Position numbers and translations under genes: made by a program. DNA of 64,000 nt. It comes from Fontibacillus puldeungensis (GTDB lineage: Bacteria; Bacillota; Bacilli; Paenibacillales; Paenibacillaceae). Position 1 is the stretch's first letter. Each line of letters starts with the position of its first letter. The DNA lies in NCBI RefSeq assembly GCF_042678945.1, contig NZ_JBHTLM010000017.1:46664-110663 (forward strand), given 5' to 3'. Below are positions 42,684-51,670 of this stretch, piece after piece. Under the pieces are notes generated by a model. The model was not told the DNA's origin. It ran no database searches and saw only the letters and a list, made by a program, of their open reading frames with translations.

Positions 42684-43820
42684 GTGCATAAACAAAGAGT
42701 CTTGCTTTTATCTGAGGGGTTTGGAGCTGGTCATACGCAGGCGGCCCATGCGCTCTCCAGCAGTTTACGAAAGATAGCGCCAAACGTCCAGACTAAGGTC
42801 ATGGAGCTTGGCAGTTTTTTAAATCCGAGAGTGGCGCCGATTATAATAACCGCCTATAAAAAGACGGTTTCCTCGCAACCTCGTCTAGTTCGTATGATGT
42901 ACCGCAGCAATTATAACAAATCTTTGAACCGATTGACGACGCTGGCTCTTCATCGGATTTTTTATACGCGTACGATTCAACTTATCCGTCAGCTTCATCC
43001 CGATGTTATTGTATGTACTCACCCCATTCCAAGCGCCGTTATATCACGTTTAAAGCGAATTGGCATGCTCGATGTTCCCCTGAGTACCGTAATTACGGAC
43101 TATGATGTTCATGGTGCTTGGGTAAGCCGAGAGGTTAACTGTTTTCTGGTCTCTACCGACCGGGTGAAGAAACAGCTGCTTGAACGCGGTGTGGAGAACA
43201 GCAAAATTAGAATAACCGGAATCCCCGTGCATCCCAACTTCTGGGAGCGTCATCGCAAGGAGGACATCCGTCTTCAGTTCGGCTTGAATGAACTGCCTAC
43301 CATCTTGGTGATGGGGGGCGGCTGGGGCTTTATGAAGGACGAGGCAGTCAATTCACTGCTGGCCTTGTACCGGGAAAGTATTCAGATCATTTTCTGCTTT
43401 GGCAGCAACACGAAATCGCTGGAGAAGATGAAAAAGGACGAACGCTTCATTCATCCAAACATCCATCTACTCGGCTTCACCAAAGAAATCGACAAACTGA
43501 TGGAGGTCTCCGATCTGCTGATCACTAAGCCCGGTGGAATGACCTGTTCAGAGGGGCTGGCTAAGGGAATACCGATGCTTTTCCATAAGCCGCTGCCTGG
43601 ACAGGAGGAAGAAAACTCCTCCTACTTCACTAGACAGGGCTGGGGAACACCTATAAATTCGCTGGATGATATCACGAACTGGATTCATCGATTGACGAAT
43701 CACTATGAAGAAGTTGTCCAATCAAGGGAAGAGGTATTGAACCATATCGCTCGTTTTAGACCGATGCAAAGCGCCCAAGCCATCATCGATCTTCTTGGAA
43801 ATGCAACTTTAATCAGATAA
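42684..43820 (+). CDS. MGDG-synthase-like glycosyltransferase (UgtP-type GT28)
   Basis: A 378-residue protein. The N-terminal LLLSEGFGAGHTQAAHALS loop is the MGDG synthase/MurG acceptor-side motif. A Rossmann-like C-terminal domain has VMGGGWGFMKD and SDLLITKPGGMTCSEGLAKG, the UDP-sugar-binding GPGG-like element. The family transfers glucose or galactose from UDP-sugar to diacylglycerol at the membrane; the exact acceptor is not provable here. The start is GTG after AAAGGTG. It is probably cotranscribed with the PAP2 gene. Confidence 0.85.
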   Translation: MHKQRVLLLSEGFGAGHTQAAHALSSSLRKIAPNVQTKVMELGSFLNPRVAPIIITAYKKTVSSQPRLVRMMYRSNYNKSLNRLTTLALHRIFYTRTIQLIRQLHPDVIVCTHPIPSAVISRLKRIGMLDVPLSTVITDYDVHGAWVSREVNCFLVSTDRVKKQLLERGVENSKIRITGIPVHPNFWERHRKEDIRLQFGLNELPTILVMGGGWGFMKDEAVNSLLALYRESIQIIFCFGSNTKSLEKMKKDERFIHPNIHLLGFTKEIDKLMEVSDLLITKPGGMTCSEGLAKGIPMLFHKPLPGQEEENSSYFTRQGWGTPINSLDDITNWIHRLTNHYEEVVQSREEVLNHIARFRPMQSAQAIIDLLGNATLIR

Positions 43821-43830
43821 TAGGAAAATA

Positions 43831-43852
43831 GGCCGCCGGAGAACCGGCGGCC
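43831..43852. terminator. Convergent terminator
   Basis: GGCCGCCGG-AGAA-CCGGCGGCC, with TTGTTC on plus and TATTTTCC on minus. It is shared by the glycosyltransferase gene and trmB. Confidence 0.8.
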
Positions 43853-43866
43853 TTGTTCATCCCCTA

Positions 43867-44574
43867 TTAAAACTGGTCCATTTTATCCTCGTGGTATCTT
43901 CTCAGCGCAGCGTCTCCAACGATAACCTCACACCGGTAAATCGGCATGCCTCGTCCAACAAATTTACTCTCGTATTCCGTCATCACATTGAATTCAGGAT
44001 TGCCCTCTTCATGAAGGCTTAGTGAAATGTTATTCATCTGCAGACCCGATGCTGCAAAAGCGTTCAAGGAGAATTGGAACAATTCCCTGGAATCGGTCTT
44101 GAAATGAATTTCGCCTTCCTCGTTCAGCAAAGTGCGATACTTCTGCAAAAAGCGTGGATGCGTAAGTCTCCGGCGCCAGTGCTTCTTCTTAGGCCATGGG
44201 TCACTGAAATTTAAATAGATGCGTTCAAGTTCCCCAGGCGCGAAAAACTCTTCGATTAACTCGATATTTCCAAGTGCGAGACGAACGGTTTCCGGCTCCT
44301 CCTGCCCCTGCGCATTCCAGATCGCTCGAACTTTCTCGCTCGCCCGGCGGATCAATTCATCGTACATATCCATTCCTATAAAATTAACATTCGGATGCTT
44401 CGCGCTCATTCCGCTGATAAACTGCCCTTTGCCCATGCCTAATTCAATATGAATCGGCCGCTCGTTACCGAACACCTCGGACCAACGTCCTTTGTATTCC
44501 CGGGGATCCAGTACAACGAGCTCCTGCTGCTGCTCCAAATTCTCCCGAATTCCTTTTCTACCGCGTAAACGCAT
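43867..44574 (-). CDS. trmB: tRNA (guanine-N7-)-methyltransferase
   Basis: A 235-residue TrmB with the SAM-binding IHIELGMGKGQFISGMS, and the family's YLNFSDPWPKKKHWRRRLTH catalytic/tRNA-binding stretch. The C terminus TEYESKFVGRGMPIYR is also diagnostic. It forms m7G46 in tRNA. The start is an ATG in MRLRGRKGIRENL. Confidence 0.95.
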   Translation of the reverse strand: MRLRGRKGIRENLEQQQELVVLDPREYKGRWSEVFGNERPIHIELGMGKGQFISGMSAKHPNVNFIGMDMYDELIRRASEKVRAIWNAQGQEEPETVRLALGNIELIEEFFAPGELERIYLNFSDPWPKKKHWRRRLTHPRFLQKYRTLLNEEGEIHFKTDSRELFQFSLNAFAASGLQMNNISLSLHEEGNPEFNVMTEYESKFVGRGMPIYRCEVIVGDAALRRYHEDKMDQF

Positions 44575-44650
44575 GTCATTCCTCCGCTTTCTTGTTATCC
44601 ATTACTGCAATATTGTGCCGAAGTTCGCTGCAAATGTAAAGGGCACAATG

Positions 44651-44701
44651 AAAAAGGAATCTATACGGCCGCCGGGGAGACGGATCATATGATTCCTTTT
44701 T
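44651..44701. terminator. Terminator-like hairpin upstream of trmB
   Basis: Perfect 11-bp arms AAAAAGGAATC and GATTCCTTTTT with a 29-nt GC-rich loop lie in the gap between the divergent trmB and ytqA-like genes. It resembles a bidirectional terminator, but no known gene ends nearby, so it may be a leader element of trmB or the mark of a small unannotated transcript. Confidence 0.5.
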
Positions 44702-44907
44702 CGAATATATTTTGGAATTGGGGTCCAACAAATTTAATACTATCAAAATAACATAATCTGTCATTCATCGCAAGGAAGCTGCCCGCCCTTATTCCCTTTT
44801 TCACACAAAATTTGATACAATAAATCAGGTGGAAGTCGCGTCCTGCGTGGCTTTTGCTGATGAATAATTATGCACTAAATATTTTGTGACAAAATAAAGG
44901 AGTTATC

Positions 44908-45861
44908 ATGAACACATCTGCAAAAGATTCTCCTACCTTATGGGGAGACAAACGATTTCATACATGGAATACCGAAATGCGACACCAATTTGGCGACAAA
45001 GTATTTAAAGTCATGCTCGATGCGGGATTTACCTGCCCCAACCGGGACGGCTCTATTGCCAAAGGCGGCTGCACCTTCTGTAGCGCACGCGGGTCTGGAG
45101 ACTTTGCCGGAAGCCGGAGAGACGATTTGGTAACCCAGTTCAACACGATTCGCGACCGGCAGCATCTCAAATGGCCCCATGCTAAATATATCGGATATTT
45201 TCAGGCTTATACTAATACTTATGCTCCAGTTGAAGAACTGCGCGAATACTATGAAGCTATTTTGGAGCAGCCCGGTGTCGTTGGACTATCCATTGCAACC
45301 CGTCCCGACTGTCTGCCTGACGATGTTGTTGACTATTTGGCCGAGCTCAATGAACGAACTTATTTGTGGGTAGAGATGGGACTGCAGACGATTCACGAAT
45401 CAACCTCCCAGCTCATTAATCGAGCCCATGATACACAAACCTACCTGGATGCTGTGGAAAAGCTGCGCAAACGAAATATTCGGGTGTGCACGCATATCAT
45501 TTACGGGCTTCCGCAGGAAAGCCACGAAATGATGCTGGAAACGGGACGAGCCGTTGCTGACATGGATGTGCAGGGCATCAAAATTCATCTGCTTCACTTA
45601 ATGCGAAAGACGCCGATGGTCAAGCAATATGAAGCAGGTTTGCTGCGCTTCTTAGAGAAGGATGAATATGTGAAGCTCATCGTGGATACTTTAGAGTTTC
45701 TCCCGCCGGAGATGATCGTTCATCGCTTGACTGGAGATGCACCTCGCGACTTGCTAATCGGGCCAATGTGGAGCCTAAAGAAATGGGAAGTGCTAAACGC
45801 AATCGATGATGAGTTAAAACGGCGCGACACCTGGCAGGGCAAATATTGGAGGGGGCGTTAA
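44908..45861 (+). CDS. ytqA: TIGR01212 family radical SAM protein (YtqA)
   Basis: A 317-residue protein. The cluster cysteines are in the family's spaced arrangement CPNRDGSIAKGGCTFC (about residues 45-60). LWVEMGLQTIHE, THIIYGLPQES and IHLLHLMRKTP continue the TIM-barrel signature of the YtqA/YhcC family. Its substrate is not settled. The stop is 2 bp before the ytqB-like gene, and the pairing is conserved in Bacillota. Confidence 0.9.
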   Translation: MNTSAKDSPTLWGDKRFHTWNTEMRHQFGDKVFKVMLDAGFTCPNRDGSIAKGGCTFCSARGSGDFAGSRRDDLVTQFNTIRDRQHLKWPHAKYIGYFQAYTNTYAPVEELREYYEAILEQPGVVGLSIATRPDCLPDDVVDYLAELNERTYLWVEMGLQTIHESTSQLINRAHDTQTYLDAVEKLRKRNIRVCTHIIYGLPQESHEMMLETGRAVADMDVQGIKIHLLHLMRKTPMVKQYEAGLLRFLEKDEYVKLIVDTLEFLPPEMIVHRLTGDAPRDLLIGPMWSLKKWEVLNAIDDELKRRDTWQGKYWRGR

Positions 45862-45863
45862 CG

Positions 45864-46445
45864 ATGGGCTTCCTCTCGGTACTTAGCTTTGCCCACAAGC
45901 TGACGAGCGAGCGGCTTGCCTCCGGCGATATCGCAGTTGATGCAACGGCCGGCACAGGGTCGGACACGCTGTTCTTGGCAAAAACCTGCGGTCCCGGAGG
46001 CCAGGTATACGCCTTCGACATTCAGGAGCAAGCGCTCATATTGACCAAGGCTAGACTGGAAAAGGAGGATCCATCGCTTCTAGCTGATATAGCCTTGATC
46101 CAGAAAAGCCACGCGGAAATGGAGCTTGCTATCCCGCCAGAGGTTCACGGTCGCCTTGGAGCCGTCATGTTTAACCTAGGATATTTGCCGGCGGATGATG
46201 CCGATCATTCCGTCATCACCCAGCCGGACAGTACGATTCGCGCACTTGATGCGGCCACTAGGCTGCTTCGACCACGCGGGATATTGACCGCCGTCTTGTA
46301 CCCCGGACATCCGGGGGGCGAGAGCGAAGCGGCGGCGGTGGAGGCTTGGGCGGCGGCGCTACCTGCTTCAGTGGGCCAAACGGTAATATACCGTCAGCTT
46401 CAAAGGCAGGCTGCGCCTTACTTAATCGCTTTGGATAAAAAATAA
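45864..46445 (+). CDS. ytqB: YtqB-like SAM-dependent methyltransferase
   Basis: A 193-residue Rossmann methyltransferase starting MGFLSVLSFAHKL at an ATG 8 nt after GGAGGGGG. SAM motif I is VDATAGTGSDTLFLAK. VMFNLGYLP replaces the NPPY-type motif, as in the YtqB/rRNA_methylase family (PF06962). Structures of this family show SAM binding, but the target is uncertain. It directly follows ytqA. Confidence 0.88.
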   Translation: MGFLSVLSFAHKLTSERLASGDIAVDATAGTGSDTLFLAKTCGPGGQVYAFDIQEQALILTKARLEKEDPSLLADIALIQKSHAEMELAIPPEVHGRLGAVMFNLGYLPADDADHSVITQPDSTIRALDAATRLLRPRGILTAVLYPGHPGGESEAAAVEAWAAALPASVGQTVIYRQLQRQAAPYLIALDKK

Positions 46446-46473
46446 CAAACTAAAATCATGGGGGTCATATAAA

Positions 46474-46872
46474 ATGGGGATTCGAAAAATTGAACACGTA
46501 GGAATTCGCGTATCTGCAATGGAGGACTCCATTGAATTTTACGAACGGATTATCGGACTTAAGCTGCTGCATACGATAGGAGAAGTAGGAGAATCGCTCC
46601 GTCTGGCCTTCCTTACGTTCCCGGGTCAGGAATCAGTTGAAGTAGAGCTGGTATACGTTAAAGATGGCGAGGATTTGCCAGGGGAAGGAAGAGTTCACCA
46701 TATCGCATTTACCGCCAGCAGTATTGAAGAGGAATATGCCCGGATTTCAGGGCTCGGTCTTTCGGGACTGGATAAGGAAATCCGCTCACTGCCAAACGGC
46801 AGCCGCTTTTTCTTCTTTAACGGGCCGGATGGTGAGCGGATTGAGTTTTTTCAGCCCCCGTTTTTAGCCTAG
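46474..46872 (+). CDS. VOC family protein, methylmalonyl-CoA epimerase-like
   Basis: A 132-residue glyoxalase-fold protein with two betaalphabetabetabeta units. IEHVGIRVSAMEDSIEFYER carries the first metal His, VHHIAFTASSIEEEY the second and DGERIEFFQP the Glu. Sequence and spacing resemble methylmalonyl-CoA epimerases and lactoylglutathione lyase-like proteins. No mutase gene is adjacent, so the substrate is open. It lies 28 bp after ytqB on the same strand. Confidence 0.82.
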   Translation: MGIRKIEHVGIRVSAMEDSIEFYERIIGLKLLHTIGEVGESLRLAFLTFPGQESVEVELVYVKDGEDLPGEGRVHHIAFTASSIEEEYARISGLGLSGLDKEIRSLPNGSRFFFFNGPDGERIEFFQPPFLA

Positions 46873-46901
46873 AGCTCATACCAATATTAAAAAGAAAGCG
46901 A

Positions 46902-47843
46902 GTGCTGCGTATGGAGGAGCTTACGTTTACTTTCGGCAATGGCACCGAACACGACGTTTTTGTTTATCGCTGGAGCAATACAGACGCAGCTTCGCAGCTT
47001 CGGGGCGCCCTACAAATTGCGCATGGCATGGCGGAAACGGCCAGACGCTATAAGCGTTTGGCCGAGGTGTTAACCGCACATGGCTTTGTGGTGTACGCCA
47101 ATGACCACCGCGGTCATGGCAAGACAGCCGGAAGCCAGGAAGAGCTTGGTTGGCCGGGAAAGAACGGCTTTTACGGCATGGCTGAGGATATGGCTACACT
47201 TGGCGGCATCATTCGCAAAGAGCATCCAGAGCTGCCTATTTTTCTGCTCGGCCACAGTATGGGCTCTTTTTTAACGCAAAAGATCATGTACTCCTCCCAC
47301 GAGCCATACCGTGGATTCGTCCTATCTGGCACCAACGGGCCACGTTCCATGCTGGCCTTTGGCAAAAACCTGGCTCGCCTTCAAGGGCTGCTCCAAGGTG
47401 AAAGCCATCGCAGCCTGCTGATGAACGCCCTCTCCTTCGGCAGCTTCAACAAAAATTTTCAGCCCGCCAGAACTCCTTTTGACTGGATATCCCGTGACGA
47501 ACAAGAAGTCGACAATTACATCAACGACCCTTACTGCGGTTTCTTAAGCAGCGCTGGCTTTTTCCAAGGGATGTTCAGTATGCTGCAAGAGATTCATCAG
47601 CCGGAGCGAATGCAGCAAATCCCGAAACACAAGCCCGTGTACATATTCGGCGGCGAATTAGATCCCGTTGGCTTAAGCGGCGTCGGCGTGCGCAGATTGA
47701 TTGATCTTTACGCTCGTATAGGCCTACAGGATGTAGAAGTGAAGCTATATCCCGAAGGCCGCCACGAGATGCTGAATGAAATTAACCGTGACGAAGTTAT
47801 GAGAGATTTAAAGGACTGGCTGGAGCGGCACAGCAAAGTATAA
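46902..47843 (+). CDS. Alpha/beta hydrolase, monoacylglycerol lipase type
   Basis: A 313-residue (or 310 from the ATG at 46911) hydrolase of the S33/Hydrolase_4 family. VYANDHRGHGKTAG is the oxyanion-region motif, LLGHSMGSF carries the nucleophile Ser, FGGELDPVG the Asp and YPEGRHEMLNE the His. It probably cleaves monoacylglycerols or lysophospholipids in the cytosol. The two possible starts have weak ribosome sites. Its 3' end overlaps the convergent radical SAM gene by 36 bp. Confidence 0.85.
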   Translation: MLRMEELTFTFGNGTEHDVFVYRWSNTDAASQLRGALQIAHGMAETARRYKRLAEVLTAHGFVVYANDHRGHGKTAGSQEELGWPGKNGFYGMAEDMATLGGIIRKEHPELPIFLLGHSMGSFLTQKIMYSSHEPYRGFVLSGTNGPRSMLAFGKNLARLQGLLQGESHRSLLMNALSFGSFNKNFQPARTPFDWISRDEQEVDNYINDPYCGFLSSAGFFQGMFSMLQEIHQPERMQQIPKHKPVYIFGGELDPVGLSGVGVRRLIDLYARIGLQDVEVKLYPEGRHEMLNEINRDEVMRDLKDWLERHSKV

Positions 47844-49619
47844 CGGACGCTCATCCTCCGTCTGCTGATACAAAACAGCCAGCAATGTAGCTGAGTCCTC
47901 TACAAGCGATGTTTCTTCTACTAACCCGCAGTCGGAGCCTGTCTCCGCCACTGCGGGATTTTTTTGTCCCTTAAGTATTTCATAAAGCGAGAACGGAAGC
48001 TCCTCGAGGCTTGCAAATTTTTGCAACTCCCGCTCATCCAGCCCCAAAGCCGCAAATTCATCGGAGATACGCGAAGGTTCCTCGGCCATCATTTTAAAAT
48101 ATTTGGCACGCCGATCTTTTCCGAGCCGGTCATCCCACCAGATTTTCCGCGGCTTATATTTATGGCCAAGCAAGTAGTCCAGCTTCATTAGCCCCAGCAC
48201 GATCTCAGGCTTCTTCAAACCCCTATGAGTCAAAAACTCGTATAGACGTGTGAACAGGTCCTCCAACTGGTGACCGATGCGCTGCCAGCCCTGTTCCTCC
48301 CAATAATCCCCGAATTCCTGGAAAAAGTCGAACGGAGAATCGAACTCATGGGAAACCAGATACTCCATTGTATGGTCCATCCGGTGCGCGTTCCAATATT
48401 TCTCCAGCACGTCCTCAAGCCGTTTTAGCCGGATGACATCCGAGAAAGGGAGCACATTATTGCTGAGTATTTCGTAAGGAGCATGGTCCATATACGTATA
48501 ATTGTATATAGCCGCATCGTTCCGAAGGCCCGTTCCGCGCAGCATTTTCAGGAAACCGAGCTGCAGTTCCTCCGGACGCATCACAAACACATCGTTAAAC
48601 GTTTTGCGGAACGTAGCGTAGTCCTCTTCAGGCAGTCCAGCGATAAGATCCAGATGCTGGTCGATTTTGCCGCTTTCTTTGATTTTCGTCACCGTACGGG
48701 TCAGCTTCGTAAAATTTTGACGCCGCTTGACGAGCTCATTCGTCGGGTCATTCGTCGACTGAACGCCGATCTCAAACCGGAAGATGCCGGGGGGCGCGTT
48801 CTCCGCCAAATAATCAAGCACCTCAGGACGCATAATGTCCGCCGTAATTTCAAATTGGAATACGCAGCCCTGGTGGTTGTTAATTAGAAATTCAAACATT
48901 TCCATCGCATAATTACGGTTAATGTTGAACGTCCGATCCAGAAACTTGATGATTTTTGCACCGTGCTCAATTAGATACAGAATGTCCGATTTGACGCGTT
49001 CGATATCGTAATAGCGAACCCCCACCTCTACGCTCGAAAGGCAAAATTGGCAGTTGAACGGACAACCCCGGCTCGTTTCAAAATAAACAATGCGTTTGCT
49101 CAAATCCGGGATATCCTCCGGAAAACGATGCGGCGACGGCAGCAAGTTCAAATCGCATTTCGTCCGGGGCGGGTTGATGACCACTTCCCCATCCTTTCGG
49201 TAAGCAGCGCCAAAAACATAGTGGAATTTCTTCTCGCCCGACAGCTCCTGCAGCAAATGATGGAACGTCTCCTCCCCTTCCCCCATCACGATAAAATCGA
49301 TATCCTGGGAGCGTTCCATCCAGTATTTCGAATCATAGGATACCTCAGGCCCGCCCAGCACGATCACCGTATCGGGAAGCACCTTTTTGAGCAAGGCGAT
49401 AAGCTTAAGCGTCTCCTCGATATTCCAGATATAACAGGAGAAGCCGAGGACATCGGGACGGCGCTGGTACAGGCTCGAAACGATGTTCATGAGCGGGTCC
49501 TTGATCGTATATTCCGCCAGCTCAATGTCGAAGTCGTTACCGCTATATGCTTTCAGCAGGCGAATCGCCATCGAGGTATGGATAAATTTCGCGTTTAATG
49601 TAGCTAAAATAACCTTCAT
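47808..49619 (-). CDS. B12-binding radical SAM protein (DUF4080 type)
   Basis: A 603-residue protein with an N-terminal cobalamin-binding Rossmann domain (about 1-140: ILATLNAKFIHTSMAIR, VLGGPEVSYDSKYWM, FIVMGEGEETFHHLL). A radical SAM barrel follows with the cluster motif CPFNCQFC (about 183-190) and LDRTFNINRNYAMEMFEFL. The C-terminal about 180 residues match the DUF4080 extension. It probably performs a SAM/B12-dependent methylation or rearrangement of unknown target. The 3' end overlaps the convergent lipase gene by 36 bp. Confidence 0.88.
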   Translation of the reverse strand: MKVILATLNAKFIHTSMAIRLLKAYSGNDFDIELAEYTIKDPLMNIVSSLYQRRPDVLGFSCYIWNIEETLKLIALLKKVLPDTVIVLGGPEVSYDSKYWMERSQDIDFIVMGEGEETFHHLLQELSGEKKFHYVFGAAYRKDGEVVINPPRTKCDLNLLPSPHRFPEDIPDLSKRIVYFETSRGCPFNCQFCLSSVEVGVRYYDIERVKSDILYLIEHGAKIIKFLDRTFNINRNYAMEMFEFLINNHQGCVFQFEITADIMRPEVLDYLAENAPPGIFRFEIGVQSTNDPTNELVKRRQNFTKLTRTVTKIKESGKIDQHLDLIAGLPEEDYATFRKTFNDVFVMRPEELQLGFLKMLRGTGLRNDAAIYNYTYMDHAPYEILSNNVLPFSDVIRLKRLEDVLEKYWNAHRMDHTMEYLVSHEFDSPFDFFQEFGDYWEEQGWQRIGHQLEDLFTRLYEFLTHRGLKKPEIVLGLMKLDYLLGHKYKPRKIWWDDRLGKDRRAKYFKMMAEEPSRISDEFAALGLDERELQKFASLEELPFSLYEILKGQKNPAVAETGSDCGLVEETSLVEDSATLLAVLYQQTEDERPLYFAVPLQPVL

Positions 49620-49630
49620 AGTTCACAACC

Positions 49631-51478
49631 CTATTCCATAGTTTGAAAAAATTCCAGAAACGGCTTACCGTATTTCCGGTACTTGACTTCCCCGACCCCT
49701 TTTATTCTCAGCATATCCGATTCTGTAGTCGGACAGACCACACTCATCTCACGCAAGGTGGCATCGTTGAAAATGATGTAAGAAGGAACATGGTCCCGTT
49801 CGGCCAAATCCCGCCGGATCAACCGCAGCTGCTCAAATACCGTTTCATTAACGGCGGACGGGCCGTCATCGAAGGCTGAACCGCGACGGCGCGAGCCGCT
49901 TGAGGAAGCCCCTCCTTTGGCAGAGGCAGCCGGCTCCGGTGCCCGAAGCATAACTTGATGGCGGCTCTTGAGCACCTCAACAGCCAGCGGCTGCAGTCGC
50001 ACCACTGGATACTGCCCCTCGGTCAAGGCTAAATAACCTTCGGCAACAAAAACGTTGATCATCTCGGAGATTTCCTTTTCCGTGCGGCGGCGCATCATTC
50101 CGTAGGTTGGCAGCTGCTCGAACCCGTATTGAAGCACCTTTTTGTTCTGGGAGCCCTTGAGCACCGAAGCAACAAGCGAGACGCCGAAGCGTTCCCGCAT
50201 CCGGTGAATGCACGAAAACACGATCTGCGCATCCACGGTCATATCGACGAGCTCTCGCTCGTCCCGACAGGAGCTGCAAATGCCGCACGGCTTATGGTCA
50301 TGGGCTTCGCCGAAGTAATCCAGCATCGCCCATCTGAGGCAGCGGGTCGAATAGCAGTATTCGATCATCTGCTGCAGCTTGCGGTAATCGTTGCGCTTGC
50401 GGTCCGTATCTTGCGGATTTTGTTCGATCAAAAACTTCTGTGTCATAATATCCTGCGGACTGAACAGCAAGATGCACTCGCTCGGCTCCCCGTCCCGCCC
50501 GGCCCGGCCAGCCTCCTGGACATAAGCTTCCATATTTTTCGGCATATTATAATGAATCACATAACGTACGTTCGATTTGTCGATACCCATGCCGAACGCA
50601 TTCGTAGCGACCATGACCCGGATGTCGTCATAGAGGAAAGCCTCCTGGCTCTCCTCCCGCTCTTTATCGGACAAGCCCGCATGGTATCGTCCTGCAAGGA
50701 TACCGCTGCTGCCGAGCCGCTCGTACAAATCGTCGACCTCCTTGCGAGTCGCAGCATAAATGATGCCCGGCTGATGAGCATGCGTCTTCGTATAGTTCAT
50801 GACGAATTCACGCTTGTTCTCACCGCGCAGCACCGACATGGCCAGGTTATCCCGGCCAAGTCCCGTAACAAAGACAGCCGGCTCCGTAAGCCGCAGCAGC
50901 CGGATCATGTCGTCCATGACCTCCGGTGTGGCGGTTGCCGTAAACGCCGCCATAATCGGGCGTTCAGGCAGCCCGTTAACGAACGGTGCCACGGCAAGGT
51001 AGCTCGTCCGGAAGTCGTGCCCCCACTGCGATACGCAGTGCGCTTCGTCCACAGCGACGCAGGAGATGACGAGTCCGCTCATTTCCTCGCGGAACCAGTC
51101 GAGCTCAAGCCGCTCCGGCGCCACGTAGAGCAGCTTCAGCTCGCCCCGCCGCGCCGCGCGGATGCGCTCGTTGACCTCTTTTCCGGTCAGTGTGCTGTTA
51201 ATGTAAGCGGCGGCGATCCCCATCGTCGTGAGCGCATCCACCTGATCCTTCATCAGCGAGATGAGTGGAGACACGACTAGCGTCAAACCAGGTAACATCA
51301 ACGCCGGAATTTGGTAACAAATCGATTTCCCGCCTCCGGTCGGCATGATGCCAAGCGTGTCCTCTCCCGACAGCACGCTTTTGACGATATTGCGCTGCCC
51401 CTCCCGAAAGTCGGGGTAACCGTAATATTTTTGCAGCAGCTGCTGCGCTTGCTCTATCGTTAATAATCCAGTACTCAT
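49631..51478 (-). CDS. recQ: ATP-dependent DNA helicase RecQ
   Basis: A 615-residue protein starting MSTGLLTIEQAQQLLQKYYG after AAGGAGA; 41 upstream in-frame codons lack a site. Helicase motifs are GIMPTGGGKS (I), DEAHCVSQWGHDFR (II and aromatic loop), TATATP (III) and QEAGRAGRDG (VI). The RQC zinc cysteines (CLRWAM, CGICSSC) and a C-terminal HRDC domain (MLRIKGVGEVKYRKYG) follow. It unwinds DNA 3'-5' in recombination repair. It lies 11 bp upstream of the B12 radical SAM gene on the same strand. Confidence 0.95.
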   Translation of the reverse strand: MSTGLLTIEQAQQLLQKYYGYPDFREGQRNIVKSVLSGEDTLGIMPTGGGKSICYQIPALMLPGLTLVVSPLISLMKDQVDALTTMGIAAAYINSTLTGKEVNERIRAARRGELKLLYVAPERLELDWFREEMSGLVISCVAVDEAHCVSQWGHDFRTSYLAVAPFVNGLPERPIMAAFTATATPEVMDDMIRLLRLTEPAVFVTGLGRDNLAMSVLRGENKREFVMNYTKTHAHQPGIIYAATRKEVDDLYERLGSSGILAGRYHAGLSDKEREESQEAFLYDDIRVMVATNAFGMGIDKSNVRYVIHYNMPKNMEAYVQEAGRAGRDGEPSECILLFSPQDIMTQKFLIEQNPQDTDRKRNDYRKLQQMIEYCYSTRCLRWAMLDYFGEAHDHKPCGICSSCRDERELVDMTVDAQIVFSCIHRMRERFGVSLVASVLKGSQNKKVLQYGFEQLPTYGMMRRRTEKEISEMINVFVAEGYLALTEGQYPVVRLQPLAVEVLKSRHQVMLRAPEPAASAKGGASSSGSRRRGSAFDDGPSAVNETVFEQLRLIRRDLAERDHVPSYIIFNDATLREMSVVCPTTESDMLRIKGVGEVKYRKYGKPFLEFFQTME

Positions 51479-51670
51479 GACGATTCTCCTTACTTCCCGT
51501 CGAAACTCCTGCCTCAGATGGACAGGCTTTCTATGCACTCTTAAGTTTACCGGGGTTTCGGAAAATGGGCAACCAAGGGCCAGACTACGCCGGTTGGTCA
51601 ATTGACCCAGGATGGCTTAGGCGGTATCATGTGCAGTAAATACACTTGATCAAAGATGGAGAATAATTCT

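Noticed and set aside
50129..51280. 383-codon plus-strand ORF
   Set aside because: Despite its length it is antisense to recQ, whose helicase motifs are fully conserved; long antisense frames are common in GC-richer genes.
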